A DNA stretch of 64,000 nucleotides, from NCBI GenBank assembly GCA_008973525.1, contig WACJ01000083.1, forward strand, positions 806,001 through 870,000. Reading direction: 5' to 3'. Source of the DNA: Stenopsyche tienmushanensis. Taxonomy: Eukaryota > Arthropoda > Insecta > Trichoptera > Stenopsychidae. Shown here in pieces: positions 45,810-57,279 of this stretch; the stretch's first letter is position 1; each line of letters begins with the position of its first letter. The notes below the pieces were generated by a model. The model was not told the DNA's origin. It worked only from the letters and a program-made list of their open reading frames with translations, and made no database searches. The position numbers were made by a program, and so were the translations under genes.

Positions 45810-47640
45810 ATCTCACACAAAACTTGTTTTTATTTACATTTAAAAATCGAGGGTCCTTATTGAAAGACATTTATTTATGATTAAAATTCTCCATAGAAAT
45901 ATGTAGCCCTATTTAAATTCCTTCCAATAAGGGTATCAGTAAAGCTGGACATACGAAATGTCCCCGCAGTTAATGTGTTTAGATAAGATTATTCAAATAA
46001 GGTATTAAGCAAAAAAATGTTGTTGTTTCAAAGCAAATTTAGCCTGATTGTTTGGTTCTGTAAAAATAAATACGGAGATGATTAAATTAAGTCAGGCAGG
46101 GCTTCTTCTTTTTTTTGGAAAAACCTATTTATTATCTCATTCTAATCTTATAAATATGCATCACAGAAAAAAATCTATTATAATAACAATCAGTCGTCTG
46201 ATGCCAATTGTTGAATACAAAAAAATGTGTTTTGAAAAACAAAAATATTTTGGATTACGCTCGATTGTATCACAACACGCTAAAGTTGGTTCGATGATTC
46301 AAAGAAAATTACTGTGGGAACTCTTCCCAATTTATTTTTAAAACACGCCTCAAAACCATGTCTCATTACCTAAAAATATGCGATTGGCTTTTTATTAAAA
46401 TAAAATTGATTCGATCCCACAAAATAACGACAAAGCTCGCATATTTCCAAGTTTTCTCCTTCTTTCGATGGAAATTCAATCCAGTTCGGACGCTATAAAT
46501 AGAATATGCGCTCCTGGCTATTTTTGAAGGTTCATCGACGCGATCAAACATGCCGTGTAAAAATAGTCGAACCTTCGATTATTAATCGAGACCGACGTAG
46601 TTATTAACGGCCGGACGTATAAAATACGCTACCTTAAATGGGCGTGCTTACGACACAGGACTGCAAACTTTTAAGTTGGCGAACCTGTCTGTCAAATGTC
46701 ACCCGGGTGCCGAATGTTTTGAGACTGTCATTTAAATTTGGTTGAAAATGCGACGAACGCTCATTTATTTATAAACACGATGAAATATATCAAACGTCCG
46801 TGGGCAATTTTAAAGTTGCATTATTTTTTATCGTACGGAAAATAAACAAATGCATTCCGATTCGATTTAAATGTCAGCCCTTTCGCGATGAGTCACTCCT
46901 TTCGTGATGGATCGTAAAGTACAATTTAATAATATGGTCCAATAAAAATCGTTTTGGTGGCACTAAAATGTCAACAATATTGTGATAGCACTGAATACAT
47001 ATAGATAAAGTATTCATTCATAGTGTTATTGTAGGATGCGTGACCTTTTAGTTGTTCGACACGCGCGGTTGCACTTTCAATTTTCAATTGATATCGCTGT
47101 ATAATTTTTTTTTTAATAATGTTTTTTTTATATTGCACAAAAAATAATAGGGTTAAATAAATATTTTATCAACGACATAAAAATACCTCTTTTTATGTGG
47201 AAAAAAACAAACACGGGGCGAAACGCGTGCGCACCTGACAGCGACCGCTCTTGTACTGACATCGACAATGAACGCTATGGTCGACGATTCAAAGTCTGTA
47301 TCGAAAACATCGCCACAAAATAATTTGAATAAAATAGTATTTCTTGATAGTGCGAATGACTAAGATCGTTCGTGAATGACCACATGTTTTATTTAGAAAT
47401 CGCGTAATATCCGGTTAATATCGATCGTCTTTCCGAACACAAGTAGGAGTAATTACAGTTCCGAACAAATACAAAATGAGGCGGATACTGGGCGTGGCAT
47501 AAGAAAATACATGGCTCTATAATAAACTTTTTTTTTTGGGTCATCCAATTTATCCAGATATTGATCTTTAACCCCTTTGCAGTCTTTCGAAACAAAAAAA
47601 ATCCAGCAGGTCTCTAAATGTTTGCATTATTTTTAAGAAT
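45810..47640. other. Intergenic; CpG-rich block at 46.48-47.3 kb
   Basis: No supported gene. The block at about 46480-47330 has more CpG and GC than the surroundings. It contains a plus-strand ATG at 47268 with 30 open codons (MNAMVDDSKSVSKTSPQNNL...) and a 61-codon minus-strand frame at 46366-46551. Either could be a first exon, but no partner exon was found. Confidence 0.3.
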
Positions 47641-47649
47641 ACATTTGGT

Positions 47650-48062
47650 ATCGGGATCTGGAGTCGTCTAAAAAGTTAGATTAGATGGGCTCTTTTTTTG
47701 AGAGGCTTTTTTTTTGTTTCGAAGTTGGCATACCTGGGGTATAGGGAGGATCCTGACGTTCAGTTTGTTTGGTCCCGCGTTTTTGTCGGCCATTTTGTTT
47801 ATTCACAGTAAATTCTACCGTTGAAGATGTCAAGCGCTCCATATCACCTCTTTTTGGATTCTGGAATGTAGTGACACATCCGTGTCTCATCCCCCATCAG
47901 GATGGAATTCAGAAAAGCTTCTCCCTCCTGTGCAAAATGATACAAAAATTCAAGCGGTCACACGATTTCGACGACGTTCCGGTATAAGTATTCCGAGCAC
48001 CCATTTCGCTCACAACTTCTTGTGTAACCAAGTTTTTCCGACACAATATCATTAAGAATACT
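47650..48062 (-). mobile_element. Mariner-group transposase remnant
   Basis: The minus strand, with frameshifts, reads LGYTRSCERNGCSEYLYRNV, then LNFLYHFAQEGEAFLNSILM-like and GDETRMCHYIPESKK. The last holds the first catalytic Asp in the family's 'GDETW..yY.PEtK' block. The middle and C-terminal parts are lost beyond about 47650. Confidence 0.6.
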
Positions 48063-48070
48063 TCGAGAAA

Positions 48071-48348
48071 CAGGGCCGTTACAAGGAGGTGGCAAAACAG
48101 GCACCCGCCACAGGCACAGCTAGGTTTGGGGCGCAAAACGCAGAATACTGACCCGGTCGAGAGTTGCACATGGTTTTTATTTGATCAATTGATTTCAATC
48201 GACACTAATTGATTTTGTCCGTTTTTGTAATATATATTAAGTTGTTTAATCCTACTTTTCTTCGTTATCGCTTAAATATTAGGCCAATCGCGAGACGCTC
48301 ATTCGTCATATCAGCAGTCCGAAAAGCGGACCAATTGAACATACACAT
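48071..48348 (+). repeat. F1 dispersed repeat, copy i (deletion variant, clear left end)
   Basis: The left end reads CAGGGCCGTTACAAGGAGGT then GGCAAAACAGGC. The same internal deletion as copy h joins 'cgcttaaatattaggcc' to 'aatcgcgagacgctcattcg'. It ends just after 'agtccgaaaagcggaccaat'. Confidence 0.82.
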
Positions 48349-48739
48349 GCCATCCATACATTAGGTCGGGTACTTCCCACTCCTTCTCTGAACAACATAA
48401 CCTACTTCGTGACATGTTCTCGACTCATCACATCACTATCATGAGCTTCCGATGGATATTCGCGGAAGTATTGTTTTGCAAATGACTGCGGGGATCGCGG
48501 GACGATCTCTCCATCGGAAGAATTTATTGTGACTGAACAAAATGGCTGATAAACACGGGGGATCAAACAAAATAACCGTTAGGATCCCCCCCTATATGCC
48601 TAAATGAGCTAACTTCGAAACAAAAAAAATCTCCGACCTCAGGAGACCAATCGAATTGGGAAATGAATTGGAAAATAGTTTGTGTAGACACGGTGAACAA
48701 CGTGAAAAATGAAAATATTTAAAAGAAAAACAAAATAAA
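48349..48739. other. No gene recognised
   Basis: Non-coding stretch between F1 copy i and the LTR leader. Nothing repeated was recognised. Confidence 0.35.
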
Positions 48740-49375
48740 ATATTCGATCCTCTTTGGACTGCTCAGCTGTTCCTTGGGCTGAACTGTTGCTCCTTGGGCT
48801 GGTTTATTCTCACCACCAAAGCTTGTTGATGGTCTTCTGGAGTTATGAGATGAAACAAAGACTTCACAGGCACCTCCAAGGCCTACAGTTTCTGCTGATG
48901 GTTTTATGAAGTATTGGGATCCCACTTCTGACACCAATTTTTATGGTATTGCAATGATTTGAGGAGCAGAATGTAATCGATGGCTTGTGGAATGATGCGA
49001 CGAAGGAACACAGACGTCGAGTGGAATAGAGTGATTTTTCTAATATAATATAGATTTATAATGCAGGTAGAGAATGATCTTGAAGGATTATTGATATTAC
49101 GATGGAGAATGTTATATGTAAGGAATTAGGACGAGGAAATTTTGTATGGAAGGAACTAAAACGAGGAATGTAACATTGTTTGGTTAACGACATAATGTAT
49201 AGGTTTTAAATTTAAATAGCACATGTGATACAATACAACCTTTTGAAATTAATATTAGGAAATTAAAATTAAAAAGCTTAAATACATAACACCCTTATAA
49301 TCTTACTTTTTAGATGACCTACGTATCTTTGCGAATCATTTCCGCCAAAAGTGCGGCATAGCGATACATAGACGT
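48740..49375 (-). mobile_element. LTR retrotransposon fragment: LTR, tRNA-Leu primer site, leader
   Basis: In minus orientation the LTR runs from about 49375 (tatgtatcgctatgccgcac) to 48937. The primer-binding site TGGTGTCAGAAGTGGGAT follows at 48936-48919, then a leader with the 'agcccaaggarcarc' repeats. The LTR contains about three imperfect units of 'acattcctcgttttagttcc' type (49105-49185). The internal region stops at about 48740, so no gag or pol remains. Confidence 0.8.
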
Positions 49376-49525
49376 GGAATTAAAGTCAGAAATGTATTTT
49401 GTTTTATCTGTAATGTTGTGTGTTGTATGTAATGTATTCGACTCCGTGTGCCTCGTGATCGTCGCCAGTTATTAAAAGAATAATAAAATTATATACTAGA
49501 GAATTCAATATTTCAATTGCCTCAC

Positions 49526-49809
49526 CTTTCCGTCTTTTGTTGATCGGCGCCCGATCATCATCTAAGATAATAGTACGGAGCGCCCAACGCTTCGAATGAC
49601 CACCCGGTGTAATATCCGCGGCCGAATAAGGCGACAGTCGGGAATTGTCGCGGCGGCGAAAGCAACGTCGAGATCTCAAGGAGTCGACCTGAGGCATTAT
49701 AGATTATATAAACATTTTTGAATACATTAATAAAAATAAAATAAATTATCAAATTTACCTGTTATGGTTGGTCGTTTTTATGCGTGGCATTTCATTGGCA
49801 AAATGCATG
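49526..49809 (-). CDS. Candidate two-exon gene start, unknown product
   Basis: Exon-like stretches 49809-49759 (acceptor tttttag, ATG one base in, donor AACAG|GTAAAT) and 49674-49526 (acceptor ttgag, donor AAAG|GTGAGG) join in frame. They read MHFANEMPRIKTTNHN, then RSRRCFRRRDNSRLSPYSAA and DITPGGHSKRWALRTIILDD, then DRAPINKRRK. The second stretch is strikingly GC-rich for the window. The basic, Ser/Arg-rich head is not a domain that I recognise. A stronger-looking acceptor (gcctcag, 49688) would break the frame. Confidence 0.27.
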
Positions 49810-49829
49810 CTAAAAATAAACTTATCAAT

Positions 49830-50401
49830 CCTCACTCAACATAGAACACATCGGAATAGCGTCGGAAAAATCCAAAAAATGTCAAACTTCAGATGACAAG
49901 ATATCGAACAGTTTGTAAATAAGCAAAATAACTACGTTGAAAGGAAAGTCTATCAATATTTTGGAGCAGTGAGTGGCCATGATAAAACGAGTACTCTGCT
50001 CCCCAAGGAGATTTCCTATTCTTCTTCACGTCTTTTGAACCAGAGTGTAAGAATTCATGTATCAATACACTGTAATTTTGACGCAGCAATGTACAGAGTA
50101 GGTGCACGTGCGCTACTTGATTCAATGCCATTGTCAAGGCAAAGGTGGCTGCATCAAGCAAATGAATTAAAGTAGTAACACTTGGTCTAATTTAGATAAC
50201 AATGCAATGTAAACAAAATGGATTGTCAATATATTTTTTTATTTCATTAATGCAAGCTGAATGCTCATTTCTAAGAACAAACAAGTAATCGAGATATAAA
50301 AATATTTACACATAACTTAAATCAATTTTATAAAGCTATAATAATATTACACAGTTTTTGAAAAGAAATATGTTAGTATTAATTGCATTTCCGAACGATT
50401 T
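49830..50401. other. Intergenic before the DUF4728 gene's 3' end
   Basis: Overlapping frames at 49889-50175 on both strands have no recognised domain. A minus-strand AATAAA at 50243-50238 is a possible poly(A) signal for the upstream DUF4728 gene, about 160 bp past its stop. Confidence 0.4.
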
Positions 50402-51971
50402 TCAGGCTGTCAGTGGTTCAAGAACGAATAAATTGTTTATCGTCTCCTCTTGTTCTTCAAGCTTGATTTTTTGATGAAGACTTAAAACACAGACCCAGAA
50501 ATAACCCCCAAGACCTAAAATGAAATGTTAAGTTTGAAAAAGATGATAAGCACTTAACTGATACGATTGAATTTAATCGTTAAGCCTCGATATTATACAA
50601 GAAAACGAGTTACAAGAAATCTAGCAAAGATATGTTTGTTGAAAACTTCAAAACGTTGACTTTTTTCACCCAAATGATATCAGATAAGGCATTATAGTAA
50701 TAATAAGACTGCCATTATTTGTATTGTGTATTTTTTTAAAGACCAATAATTTTGACTGATTTTGGTAGAAGCAGCTTCGTTTAAATGACGGTAGTTCTAG
50801 TGTTAACAATGATAATGGTCCTTTTCTGTGTATGTTGGAATATCACCGAATTAATTAATTTAGAATTACTTGAACCTTGAAAGACAGTCACAGCAGTAAT
50901 TTACTAAATTACAACGAATGAAACAAGAGTCACTCGTATAGGCGCAGTAGGGCAAATCGGTTTAAATGACACGAAAAGTGAAACTCCACTGAGCAGTTGA
51001 TCGGAAAGAGAGGGAGAATCGTTTGTAGTCTAATAAAGGCGCATGCGCCATGACGCCTCTACTGTCTATGTTTATGCGTAGCATAAAGCAGCCACTATAT
51101 CAATAGTTTGCCAATTTTATTATATATTGCACAAACACAGGATTATCTTTCAGCTGACAATTTTATAATAGAATTAAATATTTATATTATTTAAAATCAC
51201 TTTCTGCAAATTTCACTAGTACTTCCACGAACTTCAACAAAATTAAAAAAGCAGGATTGGTGGACAATGGTATGACCCAATATTTTTTTAATATTATTAA
51301 AATGATAATCTTACCTAACAATGAAAATGATATTATGTAAAACACAATTCCTATCATTATTGACATGACCGATATTATTCCTCCCATAACGACTATTACA
51401 ATTCCAATGAAAAATATCAACATGCCTTCTGCGATCAGCCATAGGATTAGTAGAATTTTTATTCTCTAAATAAACAGAAAAAAATAATATTTCATACGAT
51501 GTAATTTCAAATGATAATAGACAGCTAAAATTAAATCAAAGTCTGTAGTTAAAGTAAAATATTTGTAAGAAAACCTTGTACGCTCCCACTATCAGTATGA
51601 TATTCATTAACAATGGAATTGCTTGAATCCCGATGATTACATAATTGTTACTAGCTGGTATTTCCGTAGGAGTTTCTGCAAAGATAAACAACATTTAACA
51701 TCCTATTTTTTAATGTTCATTGATTATTTCATGCTCAAATCTATTTCAACAGACCGCTTGGAAGGCTTTCCAAAAATTTCGGCAAAATCAAAGTTGTAAA
51801 TATGATCATAAGAATTGCATTAACCTGAAAGTAAAATACGTATTATAGAAGAATATATGTGATAGAATAAAGCAGCTTAAAACAAATAGCACTAACCATT
51901 CCCCAACATCCCAAAACAATCGCTCCAGTTCGTAGTCCCAAGCAGCAGCAGCATTTATTAAGGCATACCAT
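50402..51971 (-). CDS. DUF4728-type four-pass membrane protein, short paralogue
   Basis: Five exons: 51971-51897, 51824-51755, 51675-51575, 51465-51315 and 50514-50402 (phases 0,1,0,1), 169 aa. The start MVCLNKCCCCLGLRTGAIVL carries the Cys cluster plus 'LRTG' hallmark of the insect DUF4728 family. Four hydrophobic segments lie at about 16-42, 61-82, 87-108 and 118-142, and a short charged tail ends FVLEPLTA. The function of the family is unknown; the layout suggests a plasma-membrane protein with both ends inside. Intron 4 (801 bp) contains an R4 repeat. Splice signals are canonical, though donor 2 (GCG|GTCTGT) is weak. A paralogue with the same exon plan lies at 58.8-61.9 kb. Confidence 0.88.
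50960..51165 (+). repeat. R4 dispersed repeat (in DUF4728 intron)
   Basis: 'gacacgaaaagtgaaactcc', 'cggaaagagagggagaatcg' with 'tttgtagt', then 'gcagccactatatcaatagt' and 'attttattatatattgcaca'. This is the longest R4 copy in the window; its first 80 bp also occur at 63335-63410. Confidence 0.65.
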
Positions 51972-52261
51972 TGTGATTTATTTATCTCTACCTCGTTGGG
52001 ATGCTCGAAGAACTTAGCTGCAAATAAATTGCATCTTTTAACTGAGAATTCATTTTTAAAAACATTTTTTAAATTGGTCATTGCGACTCAGATCAAGACC
52101 TAAGCGGATCTTCGCTGCCTAATGACCGTTCGCTGTTTCAAATGCTGGCCATACAATTTTTTTTTCACAGCGCAATAATAATTGGATTTGGAAAAATTGC
52201 TGGGGTCGCAGTTTTTCATTCTTGCAGATGATGAACTCCTACGGAGGAGGGATGTTTTGGA

Positions 52262-52355
52262 TCCCATGTCTTCTTGTGCAAGACACTCTCCGTCTCTCTT
52301 TCTAAATCGCTGGAATTCGGACACAACACTCTGTCTTACCTATTTAAGAGGTTAA
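52262..52355 (-). repeat. R2 dispersed repeat, left-end fragment
   Basis: Minus strand 'ttaagaggtaagacagagtg', 'ttgtgtccgaattccagcga', 'gagagacggagagtgtcttg'. Only the left 95 bp of R2 is present, directly against the LTR element. Confidence 0.7.
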
Positions 52356-52829
52356 AACCTATATATTCTGTCGTCAACAAAACAATTAAACATTCCTCAT
52401 TCTAGTTTCTTCCATAAAACATTCCTCGTATTAGTTCCATACATAAAAGATTCCTCGTCCCACTACTTTCCATAAAACATTTCCACCTCCTAATTCCATA
52501 CATTCTCCATCGTAATATCGATAATCCTTCAAGATGATTCATCGCTTGCATTATATAATCTATATTATTTTAAATAAATCATCGCAATACTATAAAACAC
52601 TGGTGTCAGAAGTGGGATTCCGACACTTCAGAAGACTATTAGTAGAATATGCAGGCCCTCTGAAAACTCCAGAAGACCACCAGCAAGCTTTGGAGGTGAT
52701 GATAAACTAGCACAAGGAGGAGCAGAGCAGTCCAAGGAACGTTATTTTAAATTTTAAAAAAATCACCCAACGCCTGTGTTCCTTCGTCCCTCTACAACCA
52801 CCTGTTCTAATTTTTAATAAATACAACCA
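52356..52829 (+). mobile_element. LTR retrotransposon fragment: LTR, tRNA-Leu primer site, leader
   Basis: LTR sequence is followed by the primer-binding site TGGTGTCAGAAGTGGGAT at 52601-52618 and a leader holding 'gcacaaggaggagcagagca'. Within the LTR, about four tandem units of 'ataaaacattcctcgtatta' type occupy 52384-52515. After a short leader the sequence resembles LTR again ('gcctgtgttccttcgtccct', 52765-52785), so the internal region is almost wholly deleted. Confidence 0.78.
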
Positions 52830-53190
52830 GGTTCATAACCAGGGCGTGGCAAAGCAGGCGCCTATCACGGGCGCAACTGGGCTTGGGGCGCAAAACGCAG
52901 AATACTGACCCGGTCGAGAGTTGCACGCAATTTTTATTTTACTTGATCATTCTACGTTACATAAATCAACACCGATTGACTCTGTCTGTTTTTATAATAT
53001 ATACAAAGGTGTTTAATCCCTCCTTTCTTCGTTATCGTTATGTTCAGGTATGGCATCTGATCGCGAGGTACTCATTCGTCATAGCGGTCCGAAAAGCGGA
53101 CTGTTTGAGCATACAAATCTTATAGCCAGTCCGTCCTCTTTTAGAGCTTTTTGCGGCATTTTCTATGATCTGTACGATCACAGAAGCAAC
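52830..53190 (+). repeat. F1 dispersed repeat, copy j (internally deleted)
   Basis: The left end CAGGTTCATAACCAGGGCGT then GGCAAAGCAGGC. It runs to 'cctttcttcgttatcg' then jumps to 'ttatgttcaggtatggcatc', a deletion different from that of h and i. Ends at 'gatcacagaagcaacg'. Confidence 0.82.
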
Positions 53191-53199
53191 GTAGCGTTT

Positions 53200-56100
53200 A
53201 GACACTTTATATGCTTTGTCGTCGATGTCGTGACATCGAACATGAATTATATGGTCATAATAATTGAGTCAGTATCGATTCATCGACCATCAGAAATCAT
53301 CAATAACAGGCTTTCACAATAAATGTGAGTCCTATGTTTACAAGAAACATACAGTTAATATCATAATCTAGTCAATGTCAGTGGGAGTATGAATTTGTGC
53401 AATTTTACGCATATTTCGAAAAAAAGTACGATATCCCTAATGCTTGAAAACTTATGGGTGCCAGAGCAAAAATTCTGAATATTGCTCAATTTGGAGCAAA
53501 AATTAGAATACTTTTTGATGCCCGCTGTGATGTTAACACATTGCTTGCGGTAGCAGAAAATCACCACCGTTCGCTGCTATTAATTGAATGCAGGATAATT
53601 GAATTTTTGTCCCAATATTGTGTTTTAATAGCCATCTATTAGTTGGAATGTGCATTCATGAAGTTTGAGTCATTTATCTCGCACAACCTTATTTTGTACA
53701 ATATCATCAACTTCAGTTTTGGTTCTGAAGCCATCTGCCGCGGTAATTTTGCAAGATGCAGATGTATCTTGCAAAAAAATTGTATAGGAACAGATGTTTA
53801 AGAAATTTAAAAAAAAATGATTACACACAGCAGTCTAAAAAAATTGTATTGCATGATTTTGATATGTTCACCTGGATCAAGAAGTCGTTTTTTCTTCACA
53901 CCGTCTGTCTTTTATGCGGACATTTTCTACGAACCGATAGCGAACGAACCCGGAGAGGCTTTCCGTTTTGATGGGGTGCGGTTACGAGAGTGCGCCTGGA
54001 TGGGGGACCCCTCCTCATTACATCATCAAATAGAAAAGGCGAAGAAATATTTAAAAATCTGCCACATTGTTGGCTTTCATTCATCAATTTATCGCACAGA
54101 CCCTATTAAATCAATATCGTCGGGCAACGACGTGCTATCGAAGCAAAATGATAGCGTTATTTTATAAATACATACAATTATTATTGATAACTAGTTCTTA
54201 ATTAAACTATACAACATTCGTTGTTTATCAATGTTTAATCAAAAATTATAAAAACAAACCAATAATAAATATACTTAGAAGAGTTTTAAATGGTTTTATG
54301 TCGAAGAAGCATTTTTTAGCATACTAACGATACATTGTAAATAATAGATAGATTAAAAACTTTATAATATACCTTATAACACAGAAGTTCTATGTTGACT
54401 GAAACACTTACATAGATTAAAATGTTTTTACTCGCTTGATAACGTAATTATCGAATAGTTTATCATAAAAATTGTGCAAATATCTGATATAAAAATATTA
54501 TTTTTCTTCAAAATTTAGTTTCTGCACCAAGTTATGGATTAAATTCGTCTTTTTGAAACGAAATTTCTATAGGTACGGCATGGCAAATTTGCGTGTGTGT
54601 GTGTCTATACATATCATAAAAAGGGTGAATCGTTTGTAGTGCAAAAAGCATATAGCAACCATTGCGCCACTAGCCAACCTATTTTATTATATATTACACA
54701 AGACACAGTGTAATATTTTAGCTAAAAAAATACTCTAAGATACCTCACTTGATGGTGCGTTTTCCACATCTACCGATAGTACTCAAAAGAGACATATATG
54801 CGTAACCCGACGGAAATGTGTTAAAAAAGTCACGTTGTTTTAGCAACTGTTGACGATCACGACGACCTTTATATTATTTAGTCGCTTTTCAATTTTAAAT
54901 AATTTCATAACTCCAATATCATTCATATTTCTCGGAATTATTCTATTAATGTTAACTATGGGACGAAAGTCTAAATACTTACATAGGGTGTTAATTATAT
55001 GATACAATATTTCGGATTTTATCCTAAGAAGTCTAGATATGTTGGCCAATTTTCACGTACAGTTCTTGCCTTTTTTCATGTTCTTTTATAGCAGTTTTGT
55101 GTCTTTTAAATGATCAAATACGTTTGAATTATTTTCGAAAGATGTATCATCACTGATAATAGCATTTATTGGTTAAATCAATAGTGTTTTTGGGCACTTT
55201 GCATATCAACGCCAATGTGCATCTAAAGTCATTTGAAATCCCTCGAAAAAAATGATTATGATGTTTAAATAATCACCAAAGAAGGATTTCACCAGCTACA
55301 TAATATCTATTGTACTTACTGTAATTTAAAAATCTTACATTATCGATATATTTCACTGATATATATGCTATAATTGAACTGAGATTTTTATAGAACTAGC
55401 TCTGATATCTGAGATAACATGGTCCAAATTATCTCAAAAATAGATACATGGCTGTCTGTAAAATTGCTATTTTTTAATAATGACAATGATTGATCTTCTT
55501 ATGGTTTTATATCCATAATCAGATATATATTTTCCGAGACATGAAGGATTTTTATGTAATGGTGTCAATCATGGATATTTTTAGGGATTTGTTGATCTGG
55601 TTACTGATCCAAGGTGTTAAATTTGACCTGAATAAATAGGCGAGGCGTATAGTTTAGTAAATAGAGCAAAACAACCCAACTGTGAGAGGCTGATTGATTT
55701 TTTTCAAATTGTGCTTTATATTGCATTATATTTATAGCAGAAAATGATATTTCATGCAAATTTGTTACCTGCTTTCAAAAGATATTTTTACTCATATAAA
55801 GCACATATTTTCATAGTAATCTCAAAGTCCAAAGCACTGTTATTGAGAAACATCTTGACTTTTCTTTCATCATCCATAAAAATAATCAAAACGTTCTCCA
55901 GGTTTTAAGCATAGAAATTAAAAACTTATTCGATTCTTTGCGTTTAAAAACATTTTATAACAGGCAAAAAAAGACGTTTACACATCACATTTCTGATTTT
56001 AGCACAGATTTATCACATCACATGTACGCGAATTGATCAAATATAATTGATATCGATTTATAAAGTTGGACAATAATTACAAATATAACCTTATTGCACA

Positions 56101-56444
56101 TTCAACTACCTTTTTGACCTATTTAGAAAATCAAAATACATTTATACGTTTCATTAACAATACCTAATGATTTATCTTATCTTCGGAACACATGATAATC
56201 AAATCATTATTATCTTTATAAAAGTCCATCATTTCAGTACTTTTAAACATAAGGCGACGGAAAGCCCAAAAATTAATGGAAAACCAAACCAAGTCATGAA
56301 CGCTTTCTTCACTATTTAATTAATCAAAAGCGCTTCTATCTTATGATTTTTTAGTAATAAGCTAATAATAATGTTTTCTATTTAATAACCTCTGGCATAA
56401 ATGAATATCTACTATAATGTTAGTCTTTTATGGCTTGAATTATA
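53200..56444. other. Long intergenic stretch with one R4 copy
   Basis: No supported gene. Frames of 62-116 codons at 53454-54167 have no recognised domain or splice partners, although 53880-54010 is GC-richer than its flanks. An R4 repeat lies at 54610-54740. The rest is AT-rich and featureless. Confidence 0.35.
54610..54740 (+). repeat. R4 dispersed repeat, partial
   Basis: 'ggtgaatcgtttgtagtgca', 'cattgcgccactagcc', 'attttattatatattacaca', 'gtaatattttagcta', in the R4 order seen at 26.9 and 51.0 kb. Confidence 0.6.
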
Positions 56445-57065
56445 TTAGATTGGAAACTATGAAACGGGCGTTAGGGCTAGGTCTGTTTTCAGCTGCGATT
56501 GAATGAGGTTCATTGTAACACGCGCTCGATATTTTTGTTTATAGATTTTAAAGCTATTCCAAAAATTTCGTTCTAAAAGCCTCAAGGAAGACCACCGTAT
56601 TGATAATGAGGAATTAAGGACGATTGTGGAATCCGATCCACACACAACTATTCGTGAGCTTGGGACTAAACTAGGAACTAACCATATGGCTGTCTTAAAT
56701 CATCTGCGTACAATAAATAAAGTAAAAAAACTGCACCCATATGTGCCGCACGAATTGGCGCAACTGCAGATGATCGACCGTAAGAGCAAGTGAACATCTT
56801 GTTGCTTCGCAATGCACGATTGCCGTTTTTACACCAAATCATCACCTGTGATGTAAAGTGGATATTCTATAATAATCGAAGACGATCAAGAAAATAGATA
56901 TATAAGAATACACCCCCAGGACATACCCCTAAACCGAAATTACATTTTTATTAATTGTAAAAATGAATAATCGTTGGAAAAAAGTTGTAGATGCCAATGG
57001 AATAAATAATGTGAAATTAAAAATAAAATTTTTATTCAACGCCCGTTTCATAGTTTCCAACCCAA
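56445..57065 (+). mobile_element. Mariner element with terminal inverted repeats, internally deleted
   Basis: The ends are inverted repeats of about 28 bp: left ttagattggaaactatgaaa then cgggcgtt, right its complement ending ttccaacccaa. The inner 23 bp match perfectly and the outermost five differ at two sites. TA flanks both sides (56443-56444, 57066-57067). The plus strand encodes the N-terminal half of a transposase: IDNEELRTIVESDPHTTIRE, LGTKLGTNHMAVLNHLRTIN (helix-turn-helix) and KVKKLHPYVPHELAQLQMID (linker WVPHEL block). After a frameshift a CDVKWIFYNNRRRSRK piece follows at the first catalytic Asp. The remaining catalytic region is gone. At 621 bp it is a deletion derivative of a mariner of about 1.3 kb. 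Confidence 0.9.
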
Positions 57066-57279
57066 TAATTGCAAAAGTGTTAATCTCTCTTAGAAAACAG
57101 ATGCAACGGCCTTTTCAGCAGATTTTTGCTGAGTACCATTTTGAAAAAAAAAATCAAACAAGTCTACAAAAATCAAGCCCATTATTTTTTGCATATTTAT
57201 GTAAAGGAAGATTCCATATAAACTTCCACCGTGCATTGTAGTATATTTCTTGCTGTTTTACTTTCTTTTGTAATAGTCT

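Noticed and set aside
51806..52081. 91-codon minus-strand frame over the first DUF4728 exon
   Set aside because: Different frame from the real exon, whose Cys-rich start and splice sites match the paralogue.
53817..54167. 116-codon plus-strand frame at 53.8 kb
   Set aside because: No recognisable domain, mixed composition and competing antisense frame; left as unassigned.
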